Below are positions 7,268 through 14,300 of a stretch of 28,068 nt of DNA, in pieces (positions within the stretch are counted from its first letter, which is position 1; the number at the start of each line of letters is the position of its first letter). The position numbers were made by a program, and so were the translations under genes. The notes beneath the pieces are model-generated. The model ran no database searches. It was not told where the DNA came from and was given only the letters and a program-made list of their open reading frames with translations. Source of the DNA: Clostridiales bacterium (GTDB taxonomy: Bacteria; Bacillota; Clostridia; Oscillospirales; Acutalibacteraceae); assembly GCA_012728445.1 (NCBI GenBank), contig JAAYFA010000319.1, positions 1 to 28,068 on the forward strand, in the 5' to 3' direction.

Positions 7268-8788
7268 ATGATGAACGACTACAAAAAACTCACCAACGAG
7301 GTCGGCGCTCCCGTTGCCGACAATGAAAACTCTATCACTGCCGGTCCACGGGGCCCGGTTGCGATGCAGGACGTGTGGCTCATGGAAAAGATGGCTCATT
7401 TTAACCGTGAAGTCATACCGGAACGCCGCATGCATGCCAAAGGCTGGGGCGCTTATGGCAAACTCACCGTCACACATGACATCTCCCAGTATACCAAAGC
7501 TAAAGTTCTGCAACCCGGAACAGAAACGGAGCTGTTTCTGCGTTTTTCCACCGTTGCGGGTGAACGCGGTGCCGCCGACTGTGAGCGCGACATCCGAGGT
7601 GTTGCCGTTAAATTCTACACAGAAGAAGGCAACTGGGATTTGGTCGGCAACAATACACCGACTTTTTTCATCCGTGATGTGCATAATTTCTCTGATTTGA
7701 ATCGCGCTGTTAAACGTGACCCACACACAGGCCGCCGTTCTGCTCAGAACAACTGGGATTTTTGGACACTGTTACCGGAATGCTTCCACCAAGTTACGGT
7801 GGTGATGAGTGACCGCGGCATTCCCGCATCCTTCCGCAATATGCACTTCTTTGGCGAGCACACTTACTCCTTTTACAATGCGAAAAATGAGCGTGTTTGG
7901 TGCAAGTTCCATTTTAAAACGCAGCAAGGAATTAAAAACCTTACAAACGAAGAGGCGGCAAACATAAACGGCATGGACCGCGAATACCATGGTAAGGATT
8001 TGTATGAAGCCATCGCAAAAGGTGATTACCCACGGTGGAACATGTATGTGCAAATTATGACCGAGGAACAGGCAAACAATCATTATGAAAATCCATTTGA
8101 CATCACAAAAATCTGGCCTCATGCCGAATATCCACTCATTGATGTGGGTGTATTGGAACTGAATCGTAACCCGGAAAACTTTTTCGCAGAGGTTGAGCAG
8201 GCCGCTTTCACGCCCGCACATGTGGTTCCCGGTATTGGCTTCAGCCCGGACCGCTTTCTGCAAGGCCGACTGTTTTCTTACGGGGACGCACAGCGCTACC
8301 GTTTAGGTATCAACCACAATCAAATCCCCGTAAATCGGGCCAAGGTAGATGTCAACGAATACCATCGTGACGGTGCCATGCGTGTGGACGGCAACTACGG
8401 CGGCGCTCCTGCCTATACGCCCAACAGCTATGGCGTTTGGACAGCACAGCCGGAGGTAATGGAACCGCCTTTAGATTTAGAAGGTACCATGTACCGTTAC
8501 GACCCAAAGGATGACCCGACAGACGACTGTTTCCGCGCCGGCGGCAACCTATGGCGGGTAATGAGCGAAGAACAAAAGCAAGCATTGATTGAAAACACTG
8601 CGGGTGATATGGCCTCTGTTACCGTAAACGTCAAGTACCGTCACGCTGCTCACTGCTATTTAGCAGATGCCGCATATGGCGAACGCTTTGCCAAGGCAGC
8701 ACAACTGAATATGGATAAAGTGATAGAACTTTCCAAGCTTGACAATGACAGCTTAAATCAAGCAACGCTATTGAATAATATGGAATAA
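7268..8788 (+). CDS. katA: Monofunctional heme catalase
   Basis: A 506-residue small-subunit heme catalase that breaks down hydrogen peroxide to water and oxygen in the cytoplasm. The distal catalytic His is H56 in ERRMHAKGWGAYG, the distal Asn is in DLVGNNTPTFFIRD (residues 124-137), and the heme-ligand Tyr is Y338 in RLFSYGDAQRYRLG. The Ser usually next to the catalytic His (KGSGA) is Trp here (KGWGA). Family length is usual. Start: ATGATG with AAAGGAG six to nine bases upstream. No separate promoter was found in the 108-base gap, so it may depend on the promoter at 6404. It converges on the DUF4838 gene, sharing the terminator at 8849-8892. A catalase implies some exposure to oxygen even if the host is an anaerobe. 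Confidence 0.96.
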   Translation: MMNDYKKLTNEVGAPVADNENSITAGPRGPVAMQDVWLMEKMAHFNREVIPERRMHAKGWGAYGKLTVTHDISQYTKAKVLQPGTETELFLRFSTVAGERGAADCERDIRGVAVKFYTEEGNWDLVGNNTPTFFIRDVHNFSDLNRAVKRDPHTGRRSAQNNWDFWTLLPECFHQVTVVMSDRGIPASFRNMHFFGEHTYSFYNAKNERVWCKFHFKTQQGIKNLTNEEAANINGMDREYHGKDLYEAIAKGDYPRWNMYVQIMTEEQANNHYENPFDITKIWPHAEYPLIDVGVLELNRNPENFFAEVEQAAFTPAHVVPGIGFSPDRFLQGRLFSYGDAQRYRLGINHNQIPVNRAKVDVNEYHRDGAMRVDGNYGGAPAYTPNSYGVWTAQPEVMEPPLDLEGTMYRYDPKDDPTDDCFRAGGNLWRVMSEEQKQALIENTAGDMASVTVNVKYRHAAHCYLADAAYGERFAKAAQLNMDKVIELSKLDNDSLNQATLLNNME

Positions 8789-8802
8789 AAACGAAGCAGA
8801 AG

Positions 8803-8820
8803 TTGCATCATATGATGCAA
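8803..8820. repeat. 18-bp perfect palindrome after catalase
   Basis: TTGCATCATATGATGCAA, a perfect palindrome 14 bases after the catalase stop and before the terminator hairpin. It may act as an mRNA 3' hairpin or a protein-binding site. Confidence 0.5.
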
Positions 8821-8848
8821 GGCCTAAATGCAGATTTCTGAAAGCGCA

Positions 8849-8892
8849 AAGGGCTGTATCGACGTTGATATTCAGCAACAGATACAGCCCTT
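8849..8892. terminator. Bidirectional terminator between catalase and DUF4838 genes
   Basis: AAGGGCTGTATC (8849-8860) pairs perfectly with GATACAGCCCTT (8881-8892); the 20-base loop contains a nested GTTG/CAAC pair. The flanks are T-rich on the plus side (TTCATTTT) and give TTTGCGCTTTC on the minus side. It sits between converging genes. Confidence 0.75.
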
Positions 8893-8960
8893 CATTTTCC
8901 GTTTTAAAACACACCATCTTACAGGCTTTATCTTAAAAAAGCCCTTTTAAAAGCTAAAGA

Positions 8961-10859
8961 TTATGCGTCTACACGCCATTCTCTTATTGGTTTTGAGAAA
9001 TCAATCTCTTCTCTTGGTTTTAATAGTTTATTGCTTCCTGTGCCGGTTCTGTTAATGCCAAAGCGAACAAAGTCGTTATACAGAGCTTCTCCTTCGGCAG
9101 CAATGTTTTTATACTTTGAAAATTCACATTTTTGTGTAAAGCTCTTGTAGTACCTAATCTGAATCCTTGAGGCTTGAAGATTGGTAAGCTCAAAATCATT
9201 TTTTGCAAGTTTTTCTGCTTCGTCCCACCATTTATCAAACTTTCTTAAATCAGTAGCTGAAAAGTAAACTGCTTTTGCAGGCGAAGACCACATGGTTAGG
9301 TGGTTTATTTTACCTCTTTCGCCGGAGAAATCTATATACTTTTTGATATACTGATAGCCATCACCGTAGTATGCAAGCATAAATTCATTCATATGCTTTT
9401 CCACATCGGTATATGGGTCCCATAATAATTTAGACAAAAGGTATGATCTTAAATGCGAAAACTCACCATTGTTTTGCAATTGACCGCATCCTTCTGCCCA
9501 AACACCGGATACATTGCTTTGCGCAAAATATTGCATGTTTTCTTGTAGGACTCCAAAATTTGGGTGAGGTGCAAGATAATGTGAAAAGTTGGTCGTATAA
9601 TCATAAACATATATTTTATCGGATATTTTTCTCCAATCTTCAAGATCTTGCGCAAATGTATTGCCATAGGAATCCTTCAGGCAACCATCCGATAAAGGAT
9701 GTGAAAAACAAGAATCGCCGGAACAAATATGGATGATTACGTTGTCGTTCGGGATTGTTATTGATGGTGCTTTTCTTGTATGGTCATAGATAAGTGTCTG
9801 CACACAAATGTCAGGGAATTCTTTCCGCACTTCTTCAGATACATCGTTCACAAAACGCATCAAACTCCCTGCAGGACTACCTTCTGCTTCATCAACCATC
9901 TTGCAATTATCACATTTGCAAAAATGCGGATTATCGTTCTGCGATACCGATATGAAATCAGCATTTGGGTTCGCCCTAAGACTGTCCATAACACTTTGTG
10001 TTACAATTTGCAACACATCCGGATTTGTAAGACAGGGTTGTGTGTGTGCTCTTTCACCGTTGTCATTTAAAGCATAATATTCAGGATGGGTTGCAAAATA
10101 TTTATCCGCCGGAAGCTGATAAGCAAAGGAATGACCAAGCCCGATGCCGGTAACTCCCCTACCGTTTTTTTCTGTTAGCGTCGTGGTGAAGTTAGAATTG
10201 TTTTTTTGAGCAACACTATAAGCTTCGTTATATGCGGGTCCCCACGAAAGATCTCTAAATTCAAAAATCGGTATTTGTTCAATGTTTAAACTACGCCTTA
10301 TGCTTACGCTTTCAGCTTCCGGGATAACGGTAAGGTCTTTCGTAAACCATCGGCAACCAAGAACTTCTTCAAGGAAAGTGTAAACGCCATAGAGCGTGCC
10401 CCTTTGCTCCCCACCCGCAATAACGAGTTTTTCTGCGAAAGTAAAGACCTTCAATCCTTCGTCGCCAAGCTTTGTTCTGTCGACGGTGTAAGTGGCCGCT
10501 CCTTCACGATTGGTTTTGCCAACTACAATTTCTTTTGTTTGCTCAGGCATAGTGTCAGGGATAACGGGAAGCGCTACACCGGTTATTTGTTTTAGATAAT
10601 CTTGCAACGTTTCAGCCGCAGTAATTTCAGCAGGCGAGGCATTTGCGCCCCTGACAATAACATAGTCACTTGAGTTGTTTTGAATAAGGGAAATCCGTGG
10701 AACACTCCTATCGTTATCTACCATAACTTGTCCCAGAGAAGGATCATATTTTTCGGGATTCTCATACTTTAAATAGGCAAACGGAAGACCTAAAAAACTT
10801 GAGACAAGCATAGAAAGTGTTACAAAAAAAGAGATTGTTTTTACTAATATTTTATTCAT
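8961..10859 (-). CDS. Secreted DUF4838 glycoside-hydrolase-like protein
   Basis: A 632-residue protein with an N-terminal signal or anchor helix (about 5-30), a GH67/GH20b-like N-terminal domain (about 60-185, including PAEITAAETLQDYLKQITG and GTLYGVYTFLEEVLGCRWF), and a DUF4838 catalytic-type domain (about 195-600). The DUF4838 hallmarks SVSQNDNPHFCKCDNCK, EGSPAGSLMRFVN and VWAEGCG are present. Family members resemble alpha-glucuronidases and are taken to act on polysaccharides, but a substrate is not known to me. It acts outside the membrane by its signal sequence. Start ATG at 10859 with GGAG ten bases upstream. It is a single-gene unit with a consensus promoter, an operator-like repeat and a cre-like site, so it is probably induced by substrate and subject to catabolite control. 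Confidence 0.88.
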   Translation of the reverse strand: MNKILVKTISFFVTLSMLVSSFLGLPFAYLKYENPEKYDPSLGQVMVDNDRSVPRISLIQNNSSDYVIVRGANASPAEITAAETLQDYLKQITGVALPVIPDTMPEQTKEIVVGKTNREGAATYTVDRTKLGDEGLKVFTFAEKLVIAGGEQRGTLYGVYTFLEEVLGCRWFTKDLTVIPEAESVSIRRSLNIEQIPIFEFRDLSWGPAYNEAYSVAQKNNSNFTTTLTEKNGRGVTGIGLGHSFAYQLPADKYFATHPEYYALNDNGERAHTQPCLTNPDVLQIVTQSVMDSLRANPNADFISVSQNDNPHFCKCDNCKMVDEAEGSPAGSLMRFVNDVSEEVRKEFPDICVQTLIYDHTRKAPSITIPNDNVIIHICSGDSCFSHPLSDGCLKDSYGNTFAQDLEDWRKISDKIYVYDYTTNFSHYLAPHPNFGVLQENMQYFAQSNVSGVWAEGCGQLQNNGEFSHLRSYLLSKLLWDPYTDVEKHMNEFMLAYYGDGYQYIKKYIDFSGERGKINHLTMWSSPAKAVYFSATDLRKFDKWWDEAEKLAKNDFELTNLQASRIQIRYYKSFTQKCEFSKYKNIAAEGEALYNDFVRFGINRTGTGSNKLLKPREEIDFSKPIREWRVDA

Positions 10860-10860
10860 A

Positions 10861-10874
10861 AGAAAGCGCTCCTT
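10861..10874. promoter_or_regulatory. cre-like site overlapping the DUF4838 ribosome binding site
   Basis: AGAAAGCGCTCCTT shares the AAAGCGCT core of catabolite-responsive elements (consensus near TGAAAGCGTTTTCA). It sits in the leader immediately before the start codon. Several flank positions do not match. Confidence 0.35.
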
Positions 10875-10883
10875 TTTTTATTA

Positions 10884-10897
10884 TTGATATGTATCAA
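10884..10897. promoter_or_regulatory. Operator-like inverted repeat at DUF4838 promoter
   Basis: TTGATA-tg-TATCAA, two perfect 6-base arms, starting five bases after the -10 box, so it covers the transcription start. This position is typical of a repressor site. No regulator gene is next to it. Confidence 0.5.
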
Positions 10898-10901
10898 CAC
10901 C

Positions 10902-10930
10902 ATTGTACAAACACAAATCTCGTTTGTCAA
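10902..10930 (-). promoter_or_regulatory. Sigma-A promoter of DUF4838 gene
   Basis: On the minus strand TTGACA (10930-10925), 17-base spacer, TACAAT (10907-10902), 43 bases before the start codon. Confidence 0.85.
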
Positions 10931-10948
10931 CAGGCGTTCCTCTCAGCA

Positions 10949-10991
10949 AAAAACCGAGATACAACCACATTGTGGTTGTATCTCGGTTTTT
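10949..10991 (-). terminator. Distal terminator of tRNA-Leu operon
   Basis: A near-perfect hairpin: an arm AAAACCGAGATACAACCA pairs with TGGTTGTATCTCGGTTTT, followed by TTTTTTG on the minus strand. It is homologous to the proximal hairpin at 11042-11084 (shared CAACCA...TGGTTG core) with compensatory changes in the outer stem. Confidence 0.85.
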
Positions 10992-11039
10992 GGTGCGGAT
11001 AACAGGACCTTGAAAAGGTTCAAGTCCTTAACACTCACC
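10988..11039 (-). repeat. tRNA-Leu 3'-end remnant between the two terminators
   Basis: TTTTGGTGCGGATAACAGGAC (10988-11008) repeats exactly the complement of the 3' end of the neighbouring tRNA-Leu(CAG), including CCA. Beyond it, the sequence runs into TTGAA-aagg-TTCAAGTCC, which folds back on itself as a hairpin with one bulge instead of continuing as a tRNA. It cannot form a tRNA and is a duplicated fragment. Confidence 0.65.
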
Positions 11040-11041
11040 AG

Positions 11042-11084
11042 AAAAGTTGAGGCACAACCACGAAATGGTTGCGCCTCAACTTTT
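11042..11084 (-). terminator. Proximal terminator of tRNA-Leu operon
   Basis: AAAAGTTGAGGCxCAACCA (11042-11060) pairs with TGGTTGxGCCTCAACTTTT (11066-11084) around a 5-base loop, starting directly at the CCA of tRNA-Leu(CAG) and ending in TTTT on the minus strand. Confidence 0.8.
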
Positions 11085-11170
11085 GGTGCGGATAACAGGA
11101 CTTGAACCTGCATGAGCGTGAGCTCACTAGAACCTGAATCTAGCGCGTCTGCCAGTTTCGCCATATCCGC
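11084..11170 (-). tRNA. tRNA-Leu (anticodon CAG)
   Basis: An 87-base class II tRNA. Acceptor GCGGATA pairs with TATCCGC, followed by A73 and an encoded CCA. The anticodon stem-loop CTAGA-TTCAGGT-TCTAG gives anticodon CAG. The long variable arm and the T arm with GGTTCAAGTCC are present. Confidence 0.95.
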
Positions 11171-11182
11171 TTGTAATTGTTT

Positions 11183-11209
11183 GGCGGGTTCCTGAGGTAG
11201 GAACCCGCC
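11183..11209 (-). other. Strong hairpin in tRNA-Leu spacer
   Basis: GGCGGGTTCCT (11183-11193) pairs with AGGAACCCGCC (11199-11209), an 11-bp stem and 5-base loop, with no T run on the minus strand. It separates the two tRNA-Leu genes and may guide processing of the precursor. Confidence 0.55.
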
Positions 11210-11213
11210 GGGT

Positions 11214-11297
11214 TGGTGCGAGAGACGGGACTTGAACCCGTACGTGATTAACACACGCCCCTCAAACGTGCGCGTCTGCCGATTCCGCCACTCTCGC
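11214..11297 (-). tRNA. tRNA-Leu (anticodon GAG)
   Basis: An 84-base class II tRNA. Acceptor GCGAGAG pairs with CTCTCGC, then A73 and encoded CCA. Anticodon stem-loop CACGT-TTGAGGG-GCGTG gives anticodon GAG. It is first in the two-tRNA transcript. Confidence 0.95.
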
Positions 11298-11312
11298 GCG
11301 ACACCGTTAATT

Positions 11313-11341
11313 ATTATAACAAAGTACATTTTTAGTGTCAA
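11313..11341 (-). promoter_or_regulatory. Consensus promoter of tRNA-Leu operon
   Basis: On the minus strand TTGACA (11341-11336), 17-base spacer, TATAAT (11318-11313), a perfect sigma-A consensus sixteen bases before the first tRNA, as expected for a stable RNA operon. Confidence 0.9.
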
Positions 11342-11409
11342 GTGCTTTACCAAATATATTTGGGTCCGGTGCAAACCCCGCCTTAAAATCGAAACAATTT
11401 TGAGATTAT

Positions 11410-12657
11410 CTACACATTTTCTCTCTTTTTCTTTTGTACTGTCCGATAAATCAGGTATATTGCCGCAACGCCTACAAATGCGCCAAGCCCGATAATTGTT
11501 TTCGTATTGCTGCTTAAACCGGTTTTTGACTCGGTAGCACTGTTATCTTCTTCAACGTTTTCTTCCGTTATTGCTTTCCCCTCATAAGTCTTTACCTCAT
11601 CCCAGAGGCTGCTCATCAGTTTTAGCGTTGCCGGGGGAAGATTGCTGAAAATTTCAGTTTTGAGTGTCGACGCATTATCGGGGTAGATGACCTCATTGTC
11701 CTTAAGCGAATAATCCTCATTGGCAAGTACCGCTGTGTTGGGACTGGCATAATAAATATACTCCGCATTGGCAAGGGCAATTTCAGGGCTCTGCATAAAG
11801 TTTATATATAGTTCTGCCGCTGCCTTGTTCTGTGCGGAGGTTGGAATGCACATGGCGTCTACAAACGCATTCACGCCTTCGCTCGGATAAACAAACGCCA
11901 AGTCAGGGTTGTTTTCTTGCATCGTTAAAAAGTCGCCGGCATAATATGGTGCAAGCGCCGATTCACCGGACTCCATTTTATTGAAAACTTCATCGTTCAC
12001 ATAAGACTGCACAAACGCTTTTTGCTCCTTGAGCTTTTCCGCGCCGGCTTTCCAGTCGGCATCTACGGTTGTGTTGTAACTAATGCCAAGCACAGCGTGG
12101 GCAATCGCAAAAGCATCACGCGGGTTGTTTATCATCAAAATTTCTTTTTTATATCGTTTGTCCCAAAGAGCCGTCCAACTGGTCGGCGCATCCAAAACTT
12201 TTTTCGTGTTATAGATAAGCCCTATCATGCCGACACTGTATGGCACGGAATACTCGTCCTGCGGGTCATAGGGCAAACCTTTGTATTTGGAATCGATATA
12301 CTTGTCGTTTGGAATATTTGCAAAATCAAGCTTTTGGAGCATTTTTTCGGATATCATTCGTTCAATCATATAATCCGAGGGAATCAGCACATCATAATTT
12401 ACTCCGCCGCCCTTGATTTTCGAGTACATAACCTCATTGTTTTCAAAGGTATCGTATACAACCTTGATCCCGTAACGCGTTTCAAACTCTTTGTTCACAT
12501 TCAGCGAGCCGTCGGATCCGTCCGAAATGTACTCGCCCCAATTGTAGACAGTAAGCGTAGACCCTCTTAGCGTTTCCACATCGGTTTGTGCCGAAACGAG
12601 CAGAAGCGGTACGGTGAACACACACAGGGCAAGCATGATTGATAGTATTTTTTTCAT
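11410..12657 (-). CDS. potD: Spermidine/putrescine ABC transporter substrate-binding protein
   Basis: A 415-residue extracytoplasmic polyamine-binding protein. It has a signal peptide (about 1-23, ending VSAQ) and the PotD/PotF fold with LTVYNWGEYI near the start, YDVLIPSDYMIERMI, GLPYDPQDEYSVPYSVGMIGLIYN, and the APYYAGD segment. There is no lipobox Cys: the only Cys in the leader lies within the hydrophobic core and is preceded by Leu. Instead, the end has a low-complexity linker, a hydrophobic helix (TIIGLGAFVGVAAIYLIY) and a basic tail RTVQKKKREN, so it appears to be held to the membrane by a C-terminal helix. This extension makes it longer than the usual 350 residues. ATG with GGAG nine bases upstream, 15 bases after potC; last gene of the operon. 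No clear terminator follows. Confidence 0.93.
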   Translation of the reverse strand: MKKILSIMLALCVFTVPLLLVSAQTDVETLRGSTLTVYNWGEYISDGSDGSLNVNKEFETRYGIKVVYDTFENNEVMYSKIKGGGVNYDVLIPSDYMIERMISEKMLQKLDFANIPNDKYIDSKYKGLPYDPQDEYSVPYSVGMIGLIYNTKKVLDAPTSWTALWDKRYKKEILMINNPRDAFAIAHAVLGISYNTTVDADWKAGAEKLKEQKAFVQSYVNDEVFNKMESGESALAPYYAGDFLTMQENNPDLAFVYPSEGVNAFVDAMCIPTSAQNKAAAELYINFMQSPEIALANAEYIYYASPNTAVLANEDYSLKDNEVIYPDNASTLKTEIFSNLPPATLKLMSSLWDEVKTYEGKAITEENVEEDNSATESKTGLSSNTKTIIGLGAFVGVAAIYLIYRTVQKKKRENV

Positions 12658-12672
12658 GTAAAGTATCTCCTT

Positions 12673-13479
12673 TTATATGTTTTTCTTTTTCTTGTTTTCG
12701 CCTCTTGCCTGGGCAACGTTGGTCAGGATGAGCAGCACAAGAATACTTACAAAGATTAACGTGGAAAGTGCGTACATATCCGGTTTCACTCTTTTTTTCG
12801 TCATTGAAAAAATGGCGATTGGCAGTGTTTGAAATCCGGGACCGGTTGTAAAGTAGCTGATGATAAAATCGTCAAGCGACAGTGTAAATGCCATAATCAT
12901 GCCGGTAACGATACCGGGACTTATGGAAGGGAGCACTGCCTTAAAAAAGGACCTAAGCGGAGTACAGCCGAGGTCTTGCGCCGCCTCGGCGAGGTGGGGG
13001 TCGGTTTGACGGAGCTTGGGCAACACAGAAAGAATAACATAAGGCAAATTGAAGGTGACATGCGCAATCAGTATCGTTCCAAACCCCAGTATCCCCTGCC
13101 TACCGATTACCCTGCCCATAAACACAAATAGCAGCATCATGGAAACGCCGGTTACTATCTCGGGGGTCATCATCGGTATATTGGTCACCCCCATGACACT
13201 TGAACGAAATAAGTTTTTTTTCCATTTGTCAATACCCACGGCCGCCGCAGTGCCGATAACCGTTGCAATCAATGCCGATGCTACTGCGAGAATCAATGTG
13301 TTGTAAAGTGCTTGCATGATATTTTTGTTGCTAAACAAAACCGCATACCAACGCAGGGAAAACCCCGCCATCAGCCCCGTACTGTTGGTGCTGTTAAAAG
13401 AAAATACAATCATCACAATAATCGGCGCATAGAGGAACAAGAAGATTAGGAAGGTGTAAATCTTTGAAGGGAGTTTCAT
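12673..13479 (-). CDS. potC: Spermidine/putrescine ABC transporter permease PotC
   Basis: A 268-residue inner membrane permease with six predicted helices (first near residues 8-28). The cytoplasmic EAA loop that docks on the ATPase reads EAAQDLGCTPLRSFFKAVLP, followed by the conserved SISPGI. It overlaps the end of potB by four bases (ATGA), with a GGAGGGG ribosome binding site inside potB. It forms the channel with PotB for polyamine import. Confidence 0.95.
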   Translation of the reverse strand: MKLPSKIYTFLIFLFLYAPIIVMIVFSFNSTNSTGLMAGFSLRWYAVLFSNKNIMQALYNTLILAVASALIATVIGTAAAVGIDKWKKNLFRSSVMGVTNIPMMTPEIVTGVSMMLLFVFMGRVIGRQGILGFGTILIAHVTFNLPYVILSVLPKLRQTDPHLAEAAQDLGCTPLRSFFKAVLPSISPGIVTGMIMAFTLSLDDFIISYFTTGPGFQTLPIAIFSMTKKRVKPDMYALSTLIFVSILVLLILTNVAQARGENKKKKNI

Positions 13480-14300
13480 ATGACCATCCCCTCCCCCTCA
13501 GTGGTAAACTTGGTCAAAAATGCCATGCTAAACAGAATGAGCACCATGAGTACAAGCGATATGGATGCGCCTAAATTGTAGTTGTAAGATTGTTGAAATT
13601 GCCGCTCTATTACATCGCCAATCAAATCAAAGGAACCGCCGCCAAGCTTTTGAGAAATATAGAAGGTACTGACAGATGGCACAAATACCATGGTAAGCCC
13701 GGATGCGATCCCCGGCATGCTCAGGGGTAAAATCACCTTGCGCACGACGTCCAAACGGTTGCCGCCCAAATCCTGTGCCGCTTCAATCACGCTTTTATCA
13801 AGCTTTGCCATGACGGAATACAAAGGCAAAATCATAAACGGCAGAAAATTATAGACCATACCGAGTATGACAGCCCCCGGTGTGTTTATCATACGAATGG
13901 TACCGATGCCAATTTTGTTCAGGAAAGTATTGATGATACCCGTATCTTGCAAAATCGCCATCCAAGAATATGTGCGAATCAAAAAGTTCATCCACATCGG
14001 CAGCATAACAAGCGCAACCAAGGTTCGCTGAGCGTTTGAAGATGTTTGCGCAATGATGTAAGCAATCGGGTACGCCAAAACTAGACATATAATTGTAGCC
14101 AAAACCCCAAACCAGATAGAACGCAGAAAAGTATCGGTATATTTGGCGAGTTCTGTTATGTTTTCAAAAGTAAATGCACCGGCAGAGTTTGTAAAAGAGT
14201 AATAAATAACGAAAAACATCGGTGCGACGATGAAAAGAACAGACCACAAAAGATAAGGTGACGCGACAAGTCTGTTGCCCAAGGAGGTCTTTTTATTCAA
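13476..14300 (-). CDS. potB: Spermidine/putrescine ABC transporter permease PotB
   Basis: A 274-residue permease with six predicted helices (first near residues 16-36). The EAA loop reads EAAQDLGGNRLDVVRKVILP and is followed by LSMPGI. It starts with TTG, which overlaps the potA stop codon by four bases (TTGA), behind GAGGAGG seven bases upstream. Tight overlaps on both sides point to translational coupling within the potABCD operon. Confidence 0.95.
   Translation of the reverse strand: MNKKTSLGNRLVASPYLLWSVLFIVAPMFFVIYYSFTNSAGAFTFENITELAKYTDTFLRSIWFGVLATIICLVLAYPIAYIIAQTSSNAQRTLVALVMLPMWMNFLIRTYSWMAILQDTGIINTFLNKIGIGTIRMINTPGAVILGMVYNFLPFMILPLYSVMAKLDKSVIEAAQDLGGNRLDVVRKVILPLSMPGIASGLTMVFVPSVSTFYISQKLGGGSFDLIGDVIERQFQQSYNYNLGASISLVLMVLILFSMAFLTKFTTEGEGMVI

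Noticed and set aside
10884..11105. Plus-strand frame with a repeated peptide (QPHCGCISVFGADNRT and a similar second copy), and a matching minus-strand frame
   Set aside because: It is the translation of the duplicated terminator hairpins and tRNA 3' ends, without a ribosome binding site.
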